Positions 8,281 to 13,542 of a DNA stretch of 14,491 nucleotides are shown here, piece after piece. A program made the translations under genes and the position numbers. Origin of the DNA: Thermoplasmatales archaeon UBA582 (lineage in GTDB: Archaea > Thermoplasmatota > Thermoplasmata > Thermoplasmatales > Thermoplasmataceae); the NCBI GenBank assembly GCA_002502705.1, contig DAQB01000012.1, positions 1-14,491 of the forward strand. The letters are read 5' to 3'. A model generated the notes under the pieces. The model did not search any database. It was not told the origin of the DNA and saw nothing but the letters and a program-made list of their open reading frames with translations. Numbering within the stretch: position 1 is the stretch's first letter; every line of letters starts with the position of its first letter.

Positions 8281-8977
8281 CAGAGTCACCTTGCTTCTCT
8301 TCTTCAATGAATCCAAAACCAAGTTTGTTTTTACTTCCTAAGCCAACAGTTAATATGAAAGTCAAAACTTCTATGTCAGCACTGATCGTGAATTTAACCA
8401 TAAGTCCGGGCAACTTAATCCCTTTAAAGCCTACTTGCTTTAGTTTCAAGCCTTGTATTTTGATAAACCTAATGTTTGGTTTTATTCCTCTCACTTTTTG
8501 AAACTTTGCTATTATGTTTGATTCTAATACTCGCTGAATTTCTTCAGGCGATTCTTTGAAGAAATATCTGTTGTCATTCTTTAATATGATCGGAGATCTA
8601 CTCTTTATCGTAACGATTTCCGCGGATGGTATTACATTTCTGGTAAAAATAGAGTGAATTTCGAATCTATTATCAAATAATTCGACCGCGCCAGACTTTT
8701 CCAGTGAATTTTTGATTGTATATATTAGGGAAGTTTCCTGGCTAGAGATAATAAAGACAAAGCGCTCCCCCGTAAATCCAACTTTTGTAAATTTACGTTT
8801 GCCACCAGGCATAAGTTGACTCAAGCTAAACTTAAGATTTGAATTGAACCCATGCATTTGAGAGGCAATTTCTTGATTTTGTTTTGAAACCAATGAAATG
8901 ACAGAGGAATATAGCTGGTATGAGTGATCATAGGGAACTTCAAAGTCATTGGAATTTAGATTGACGATTAATTGCAT
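8270..8977 (-). CDS. cas6: CRISPR RNA endoribonuclease Cas6
   Basis: Cas6 cleaves the long CRISPR transcript within each repeat to make crRNAs. It is 235 residues, within the family range. The diagnostic glycine-rich loop lies at the C-terminus: GLGSKNKLGFG (212-222), matching GxGxxxxxGxG. In the N-terminal RAMP domain, His42 with Tyr23 and Lys49 nearby is a plausible catalytic set by comparison with Cas6 of Pyrococcus (inference from spacing). It is the first gene of the operon. The ATG at 8977 lies about 28 bp from a TATA-like element, suggesting a leaderless transcript. Its last bases overlap the cas10d start. Cas6 leading the operon is unlike the usual I-D order. Confidence 0.9.
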   Translation of the reverse strand: MQLIVNLNSNDFEVPYDHSYQLYSSVISLVSKQNQEIASQMHGFNSNLKFSLSQLMPGGKRKFTKVGFTGERFVFIISSQETSLIYTIKNSLEKSGAVELFDNRFEIHSIFTRNVIPSAEIVTIKSRSPIILKNDNRYFFKESPEEIQRVLESNIIAKFQKVRGIKPNIRFIKIQGLKLKQVGFKGIKLPGLMVKFTISADIEVLTFILTVGLGSKNKLGFGFIEEEKQGDSDGF

Positions 8978-9000
8978 AAAAGGAACATGTCCATAGACGT

Positions 9001-9012
9001 ATATTTAATTTT
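9001..9012 (-). promoter_or_regulatory. TATA-like promoter of the cas operon
   Basis: On the minus strand AAAATTAAATAT lies 24-35 bp upstream of the cas6 ATG (8977). This is the distance expected for an archaeal TATA box whose transcript starts at or just before the start codon. No other promoter-like spacing is seen within the tightly packed operon. Confidence 0.55.
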
Positions 9013-9044
9013 CTGCAAAACGCTTATCATTTAAATAAATGTGC

Positions 9045-9058
9045 ATTATTGCAATAAT
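9045..9058. promoter_or_regulatory. Perfect 14-bp palindrome, candidate operator between cas6 and csa3
   Basis: ATTATTGCAATAAT is a perfect inverted repeat roughly in the middle of the divergent promoter region. It ends two bases before the csa3 TATA box (9061) and lies about 33 bp from the cas TATA box. Its core TTGCAA (9049-9054) recurs at 9070-9075, exactly 21 bp away, or two helical turns. A dimeric winged-helix protein such as the adjacent Csa3 could bind here; that is inference. Confidence 0.5.
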
Positions 9059-9060
9059 AA

Positions 9061-9068
9061 TTAATATA
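9061..9068 (+). promoter_or_regulatory. TATA box of csa3
   Basis: TTAATATA lies 21-28 bp before the GTG start at 9089, fitting a leaderless archaeal transcript. No Shine-Dalgarno sequence precedes the GTG, which agrees with leaderless translation. Confidence 0.5.
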
Positions 9069-9088
9069 CTTGCAACGTATACTAATGT

Positions 9089-9724
9089 GTGAAATATGCA
9101 ATAGCTATTTCTGGTTTTCAACCTGATTTAATAATTAAGCCATTCCTAAGGATGGTTGAACCTCTTGACGAGTTGGTACTGCTTATAACTAAAAACGAAA
9201 AATCGATGGAGACCGCTCATAATGTCGGTTCTTTTTTAGCTTTCGCAAACGTGGAGTGCAGCTATATTGAATTGAGTGATATTTTTAATTTTTTCGAAGT
9301 TTTAGTGACGTTGGAAAACTTATTGGAGGCTAAGGGAAAACCCCAATGGTTAAATGTCAGCGCCGGGCCAGGAATAGCAATATCATCGTTGACTTATTTC
9401 GCTATTCTTCACGAGATAGTTGTTGTTTTCTATAATAAAGAAAACGATAAGACCACAAAGGTAGAAATAGCCAAATCTAAAGAACTTTTTAAAAACGCTA
9501 GAAAAAATTTTGTTTTACTTGGACAATTAGAGGATTCCGCCTTAACACTTGAAGATTTAACTTATAAGGTTGGTCTATCTAAGTCTTCGGTTTCTAGAAG
9601 AGTGAGGGTACTTAAATCAGCATATCTTGTTGAGACTACTTCCATTAACAGAAAAATGCTCGTTTCGATTTCAGAAACCGGCCTAAAGTTATTGCACTCT
9701 AAAATGATTTTCAAAAATAACTAA
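9089..9724 (+). CDS. csa3: CARF-domain winged-helix transcriptional regulator, Csa3-like
   Basis: Csa3 proteins regulate cas genes and spacer acquisition in archaea; their CARF domain can bind cyclic oligoadenylates. In 211 residues, the N-terminal Rossmann-like CARF domain (about 1-135) shows first strand YAIAISGF and the second signature LNVSAGPGIAISS (88-100). A winged helix-turn-helix (about 150-205) includes LTLEDLTYKVGLSKSSVSRRVRVL. The CARF signature is degenerate: SAGPG replaces the more usual TGGT[RK], so the ligand may differ. The start is GTG; no in-frame ATG lies nearby. It is divergent from the cas operon and the likely regulator of it, although it could instead act on the array or on itself. 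Confidence 0.82.
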   Translation: MKYAIAISGFQPDLIIKPFLRMVEPLDELVLLITKNEKSMETAHNVGSFLAFANVECSYIELSDIFNFFEVLVTLENLLEAKGKPQWLNVSAGPGIAISSLTYFAILHEIVVVFYNKENDKTTKVEIAKSKELFKNARKNFVLLGQLEDSALTLEDLTYKVGLSKSSVSRRVRVLKSAYLVETTSINRKMLVSISETGLKLLHSKMIFKNN

Positions 9725-9845
9725 GTAATGAAAGAAAAAGATAGAGCAAATGTCTAAATTTTTTAAGAGTTTTACTCTATTAAAACCCGTAAAATAAAGT
9801 TTTTTTTATAGAAATTTTATAAAAATAAAATATGCCTCAAGAACA
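9725..9845. terminator. Convergent terminator region between csa3 and the pilin gene
   Basis: This AT-rich gap carries T-rich tracts in both directions, as archaeal terminators do. On the plus strand there are six T at 9759-9764, a short hairpin AGAGT-TTT-ACTCT at 9766-9778, and eight T at 9800-9807. On the minus strand a U-rich tract (TTTTATTTTT, 9821-9830) lies 15 bases beyond the pilin stop. No ORF or RNA gene is seen. Confidence 0.5.
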
Positions 9846-10358
9846 TTAAACTGTATCGGGACCTGCTATATTTCCACCAGTTGGTGTATAGAGCACAGCG
9901 ATTGTGCTTAGGGCAGGAGCAATACTACCGCTTGCTACAAAATCAGTTACAGTTATAGTGGTATCGTAAGTCAAATAACTGCCACCTGTAACATCAATTT
10001 TTAAGTAAGTTGTATTGGAGGTAAAAGACGCAGGAGTTCCTTGAGTAATCGTTGAGAGAGCTTGACTGGTTGAAGTAGTCCCGCTTCCTACAACTCTAAC
10101 TACAACATCAGAAAGAGACACGTTTGTACTAACACTTGTAAATGTAAGGGTGTAGGTTATACTGTCTGTTCCAGCTCCAGATTCGCTTACACTCATACTC
10201 GCCGTTGGAGTTGGTTTCCCTATTAACCCACTGAATCCACCAAGCACCGCATAAAGCGTTGCCGCCAAAACCACAGTTATAGCAACAATAAGTATAGTAC
10301 CAATGATTGCTGAAACTGCTTTATCTTTCTTTTCATCATCTCGAATAACTATTTTCAT
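9846..10358 (-). CDS. Archaeal type IV pilin-like protein
   Basis: This is probably a secreted pilus subunit, assembled by a type IV pilus system after prepilin peptidase processing. In 170 residues, a short charged leader (1-14, ending KKDKA) precedes the hydrophobic stretch VSAIIGTILIVAITVVLAA, which closely matches the archaeal pilin N-terminal domain family. Cleavage is expected after Ala14. The body (about 45-170) is rich in Ser, Thr, Val and Gly with few charges, fitting a beta-sandwich pilin head exposed outside an acidophile or glycosylated cell surface. No assembly ATPase or peptidase gene is in the window. GGAGG lies 12 bases before the ATG. It could mediate adhesion or DNA uptake; neither is shown. 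Confidence 0.8.
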   Translation of the reverse strand: MKIVIRDDEKKDKAVSAIIGTILIVAITVVLAATLYAVLGGFSGLIGKPTPTASMSVSESGAGTDSITYTLTFTSVSTNVSLSDVVVRVVGSGTTSTSQALSTITQGTPASFTSNTTYLKIDVTGGSYLTYDTTITVTDFVASGSIAPALSTIAVLYTPTGGNIAGPDTV

Positions 10359-10370
10359 TTTAGAGTTTGA

Positions 10371-10375
10371 CCTCC
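10371..10375 (-). promoter_or_regulatory. Ribosome binding site of the pilin gene
   Basis: GGAGG on the minus strand, 12 bases before the ATG at 10358. It supports that start and indicates a leadered mRNA, unlike the probably leaderless cas6 and csa3 transcripts. Confidence 0.55.
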
Positions 10376-10433
10376 GTTGCAGCTAATAATATCGAGTTAA
10401 TAAATGTTTTTATCATAATAATTATACTTAGAT

Positions 10434-11024
10434 TTAAATTTCATCTATTGCTGAAGCCTGAAATTCATCCTTTTCTTCAATTTTTCCAGTCCTTAGAATA
10501 ATATTGCCTTTGCGGTAAATTACAACTCTTTCTCCTATGATCAGGCCAAGTGTGAATGCAAGCAGTGCAGTTATGATAAAATCAGCAAGGTTATTCGTAG
10601 TCGAATAAAAAAGTTCAAAGAATATCCGGATTATGAAACCACCCAACCATATGATTGTTAATAGGACTGATCGCTTGAAATATAATATCTGGTTTCGGTA
10701 GAAAAATTCAGGGTTTTCTGATATCCTTAATCCTAATGGGATTGCGACTATTGCAAGAATGACGCTGATTGCAATCTGCAATCCTGTAAGATAAACAAAG
10801 AAAAATATCATGATTATGGCATACAGGATGGGTAAAGAGAATATCCTGTTGCTGAACCGCTGCCCGTTAATGGTTCTTCTTATCCTGAGGATAATTATAA
10901 GTGCGAAGATTATCAGGAATTCATATAATTCATCCTGGGAAAAACCACTAGGTGCTGCTGCCACTTCCCAATGATTGATGTCATCGTAATAAATTGTTCG
11001 TTGTTCACATACTGATTTTCTCAT
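10434..11024 (-). CDS. Integral membrane protein, possibly CcdC/DUF1453-like
   Basis: A 196-residue protein with about five predicted membrane helices: roughly 33-48, 62-80, 82-99, 119-138 and 147-164. It has a soluble N-terminus of about 30 residues and an acidic, charged tail. The Arg-Arg pair after the first helix (RIRRTINGQRF), a mid-protein FYRNQILYFKRS segment and the following helix ending in IIRIFFE resemble the layout of CcdC/DUF1453 membrane proteins. The likeness is weak, so function is left open. The start ATG at 11024 is the only Met in the N-terminal region; a TATA-like run (11032-11041) lies unusually close to it, so the start may be further downstream. It points the same way as the pilin gene but is separated by 75 bp. 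Confidence 0.65.
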   Translation of the reverse strand: MRKSVCEQRTIYYDDINHWEVAAAPSGFSQDELYEFLIIFALIIILRIRRTINGQRFSNRIFSLPILYAIIMIFFFVYLTGLQIAISVILAIVAIPLGLRISENPEFFYRNQILYFKRSVLLTIIWLGGFIIRIFFELFYSTTNNLADFIITALLAFTLGLIIGERVVIYRKGNIILRTGKIEEKDEFQASAIDEI

Positions 11025-11112
11025 CTAAATTCTTTAAATATGCACCATTTTAGAAAATAGGGTGAATCTGCATTCGTCTCTTAAATGCCATGTGAATCAA
11101 GGTGTTGCAATA

Positions 11113-11730
11113 CTATTGGAAAAATTCTTCTTCGATAATGGATGTGAACTTTTTCTTCAGGTCAGGCATTTCAATCTTTTTTCCGGTTTCATTCTCAATC
11201 GAAGTCATTATCTGAGGGTTAAAACCGCAGGGATTGATTGAATTAAATTTTCCAAGATCAGTGGAGACATTGAGTGCAGATCCATGGAAGGTTGTGAACT
11301 CCTTCACTGCCAATCCGGTGGAGGCTATCTTTTTATCTCCGATCCATACGCCTGTCTCCTTGCCTGTCTGAGATCTGCCAACAAGACCGAAGCCTGATAG
11401 GAGAAGTATCGTTGCTTTGTGTATAAGATGGATCAGATCCAGTATGTTCATTGACCGATCCCGTAGGTTGATAATATAGTAACTGACAAGCTGTCCGGGA
11501 CCATGATAGGTTATTGATCCGCCCCTCTCGACCTTTATAGACGATTCGATAGAATCAGCTTTCAAAGTGTGCCTGCCCTCGGTATACACATCAGGATGTT
11601 CCACTAATATGACAGTATCATTGATTCCACCATTATTTCTCAATTCAGCCATATTTCTCTGAAGTTTCAATGTTTCGTTATAGTCGCATTGCCCGAGATC
11701 TATAAGCATTTCATTGTTGATAATCACCAT
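11113..11730 (-). CDS. lipB: Octanoyl-[carrier protein]:protein N-octanoyltransferase LipB
   Basis: LipB transfers octanoate from acyl carrier protein to the lipoyl domains of 2-oxoacid dehydrogenases and glycine cleavage H protein; LipA then adds sulfur. The 205-residue sequence carries the family signature RGGSITYHGPGQ (69-80), the catalytic lysine in GDKKIASTG (Lys134 region), FHGSALNV (148-155) and the catalytic cysteine in NPCGF (Cys168). This Lys/Cys pair distinguishes LipB from LplA-type ligases. The ATG at 11730 is used; a second Met at residue 8 (MLIDLGQCDYNE) lies closer to the usual family start. No lipA or dehydrogenase gene is adjacent. It is noteworthy because archaeal lipoylation is more often assigned to LplA-type enzymes. 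Confidence 0.9.
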   Translation of the reverse strand: MVIINNEMLIDLGQCDYNETLKLQRNMAELRNNGGINDTVILVEHPDVYTEGRHTLKADSIESSIKVERGGSITYHGPGQLVSYYIINLRDRSMNILDLIHLIHKATILLLSGFGLVGRSQTGKETGVWIGDKKIASTGLAVKEFTTFHGSALNVSTDLGKFNSINPCGFNPQIMTSIENETGKKIEMPDLKKKFTSIIEEEFFQ

Positions 11731-11840
11731 GAATATATCCTTTTAACCTGATAGAATAAAATAACTTCACATATCCATGATGTTCCGCCAGGGATATATC
11801 TGCCAAATAATATCCTCACTGTTTCATAAGGTGTCGGTAC

Positions 11841-12149
11841 CTATTTCACGACCTCGTGGATCGTGAGCTCGCTTTTCCCGATGAACATGTCATCCGGATG
11901 CTTCCTGGAATGTGCCTGCCTGAATGCTTCACTATGAGTCCATGCGTTAAAGGAATCCATGTCCTCCCAGTATGTGAGCACAATGTAAGAATCGCCCTTA
12001 ACAGGTTTCAGAATCTCATTCTTCACGAATCCTTTCATGCTGGATAGATGCTCATTTGTTCCGGAAAAAGCTTTCTCGAATTCCTGTGAATATTTCGGAT
12101 TAACCTTAATGTGGTTCTGTACGATGATCACATGCAATGATCCGTGCAT
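11841..12149 (-). CDS. IsdG/ABM-fold monooxygenase, candidate heme-degrading enzyme
   Basis: A 102-residue ferredoxin-like ABM-domain protein. The three residues that define IsdG-type heme monooxygenases are all in place: Asn12 in QNHIKV, Trp70 in AWTHSEAF and His80 in FRQAHS, with the same Trp-His spacing of ten as IsdG. This supports heme or porphyrin-ring oxidation, although ABM proteins act on varied substrates. The ATG at 12149 is about 28 bp from the AT-rich promoter element at 12171-12184, fitting a leaderless transcript. A GTG at residue 7 would place the Asn at position 6, as in IsdG, and is a possible alternative start. It is divergent from a winged-helix regulator that may control it. 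Confidence 0.8.
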   Translation of the reverse strand: MHGSLHVIIVQNHIKVNPKYSQEFEKAFSGTNEHLSSMKGFVKNEILKPVKGDSYIVLTYWEDMDSFNAWTHSEAFRQAHSRKHPDDMFIGKSELTIHEVVK

Positions 12150-12170
12150 TGGTCTTATTCTTTTTGCTCA

Positions 12171-12184
12171 TAAAATATTTATAA
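12171..12184. promoter_or_regulatory. Shared bidirectional TATA element
   Basis: TAAAATATTTATAA is AT-rich and contains the perfect palindrome AAATATTT (12173-12180). It lies about 28 bp from the monooxygenase ATG on the minus strand and about 33 bp from the regulator ATG on the plus strand. It can therefore act as TATA box for both divergent genes. Confidence 0.5.
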
Positions 12185-12209
12185 CATCCCCGTTGATATA
12201 CGAAAATAT

Positions 12210-12962
12210 ATGCCGGGAGAACGAACGAACCTGAACCAGTTGATGGTGCTGTCCGGAATAAACGAGCAGAAAGAGTCTTATCAGGAAATGGCAAGGAATC
12301 TTGGCCTCACCTTACAGGGTGTCCTTTATCATGTGAAGAATCTCAAGAATGCTGGTTACCTTGATGAAAACGATAAAATAACTCCATCCGGTTACAATTT
12401 CCTCTATAACGGGCTATCCGATTTCGCCTCCCGGATTTCTGAAAACCTGAACCAGCTTAACCGTGAACTTGTGTGGGAAGCCATCGCCGAGGATTCAATC
12501 AAAAAAGGCCAGAGGGTTTCAATCTACATGAAAGACGGTTATCTCAGAGCATCCTCCCAGCTTTCAGGTAACGCACATGGATTATCAGACAGGGATGCAG
12601 AAGGCGGATCAATTCTTGGAGTCACAAGGATAGACGGAATTATAGAAATAGAATTTGGACTGGTTGAAATCAACGTAATTTCATCTGCCTCCAATGGAGC
12701 ACTTGATAAGACAAGGGAAAAACTTGAAAATAAAAAACATGATGTTAAGATCGGGACAATAGGCGAATTTGCCTATTATCTTCTTTCCGGCTACAGGATT
12801 GACTTTGAGTATGCTGCATTGCGCTCTGCGTATGATGCAGCTATCCGCGGTATCAGCTCCATGATCTTTGTATCCGAATCAAGATTTCTTTTTATATCAT
12901 CAGAACTTTCAGAACTCTCGAGAAAATATCCGCAGGTAAGAATTAGCGTCAACAGCATTTAA
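12210..12962 (+). CDS. Winged-helix transcriptional regulator with a C-terminal sensor-like domain
   Basis: A 250-residue protein. Residues about 8-66 form a winged helix-turn-helix: YQEMARNLGLTLQGVLYHVKNL is the HTH and the wing precedes KITPSGYNFL. A possible coiled linker (70-95) follows. The rest (about 97-250) alternates strands and helices, with a central ILGVTRIDGIIEIEFGLVEI region; I do not recognise a ligand site or metal-binding cluster. Architecture resembles archaeal one-component regulators. The ATG is supported by the upstream TATA element. By position it may regulate the divergent IsdG-like gene. The target is not shown by sequence. Confidence 0.75.
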   Translation: MPGERTNLNQLMVLSGINEQKESYQEMARNLGLTLQGVLYHVKNLKNAGYLDENDKITPSGYNFLYNGLSDFASRISENLNQLNRELVWEAIAEDSIKKGQRVSIYMKDGYLRASSQLSGNAHGLSDRDAEGGSILGVTRIDGIIEIEFGLVEINVISSASNGALDKTREKLENKKHDVKIGTIGEFAYYLLSGYRIDFEYAALRSAYDAAIRGISSMIFVSESRFLFISSELSELSRKYPQVRISVNSI

Positions 12963-13080
12963 TCGAGTTCCATAACTATAAAAATATGATTATATTTATT
13001 GAAAAATTAATCTGCTTTCCTTGCCAAGCCCAAGTTTTATGGAGTTAACGGAATAAAAAGAAACCTTTCAACTAGAATAA

Positions 13081-13090
13081 ATATTTAAAT
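13081..13090 (+). promoter_or_regulatory. TATA box of speD
   Basis: ATATTTAAAT is a strong archaeal TATA box. Transcription would begin near 13111, about 26 bp beyond its centre. This is downstream of the GTG at 13093 and the ATG at 13102 and upstream of the ATG at 13150, so it argues for the 13150 start. A small hairpin, CTGC-TGTAAT-GCAG (13107-13120), overlaps the predicted start site. Confidence 0.6.
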
Positions 13091-13135
13091 ACGTGATATT
13101 TATGACCTGCTGTAATGCAGTCGGGGGTTTTCTAT

Positions 13136-13140
13136 GGAGG
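13136..13140 (+). promoter_or_regulatory. Ribosome binding site that sets the speD start
   Basis: GGAGG nine bases before the ATG at 13150. No comparable site precedes the upstream in-frame GTG (13093) or ATG (13102). Confidence 0.6.
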
Positions 13141-13149
13141 AATCTGAAG

Positions 13150-13542
13150 ATGACCGTGGGGATTCATATTATTGCAGATCTCTATGGTGTAGATGAGGAA
13201 CTCATCTCTACTTCAGAAAATGTTTTGTCAGTTATTGAGGAATCTGTCAGGATAAGCGGCTTGACCAAGATTTCGTCAGACTATTACCAGTTCCAGCCAA
13301 AGGGTGTCAGTGGTATTGTGCTTCTTGCCGAATCACATCTGTCATTCCACACCTGGCCGGAGCATAATCTCGTCACTCTGGATATATACACATGCGGGGA
13401 TCCGCACCATGCAGATCTTGCATTCAATTACATTGTGACCAAGCTATCGCCAACATCGATAGACTACAAGAAGCTTACCAGGGGAAACCAGATCGCGGAA
13501 GATGTCAAGATAGTCTCGCCTGAGCATGTAATAATTCAATGA
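13150..13542 (+). CDS. speD: S-adenosylmethionine decarboxylase proenzyme, SpeD/SpeH class 1b
   Basis: This pyruvoyl enzyme decarboxylates S-adenosylmethionine to supply aminopropyl groups for polyamines. The 130-residue proenzyme matches the Thermotoga-type class in length. Self-cleavage is expected between Glu61 and Ser62 in LLAESHLSFHTWPE, making the pyruvoyl group from Ser62; His67 and Cys82 (YTCG) are the partner residues. The frame is open further upstream to 13093, but the ATG at 13150 is preferred: GGAGG lies at 13136-13140, the TATA box fits it, and the protein then begins TVGIHIIADLYG as in the family. Related archaeal proteins can be arginine decarboxylases, so substrate is not completely certain. 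Its TGA overlaps the next gene's ATG. Confidence 0.93.
   Translation: MTVGIHIIADLYGVDEELISTSENVLSVIEESVRISGLTKISSDYYQFQPKGVSGIVLLAESHLSFHTWPEHNLVTLDIYTCGDPHHADLAFNYIVTKLSPTSIDYKKLTRGNQIAEDVKIVSPEHVIIQ

Noticed and set aside
8280..8322. Longer cas10d N-terminus starting at 8322
   Set aside because: It would overlap cas6 by 53 bp, and the added 14 residues are basic with no ribosome binding site. The ATG at 8280 has AGGTGA upstream and a short stop/start overlap.
12106..12294. 62-codon minus-strand ORF across the divergent promoter
   Set aside because: It covers the shared TATA element and overlaps both better supported genes. Its product is low-complexity and unlike any family I know.
13093..13149. 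Extended N-terminus of speD from GTG 13093 or ATG 13102
   Set aside because: The TATA box at 13081-13090 would place transcription after these codons, the extra residues do not match the family, and GGAGG points to 13150.
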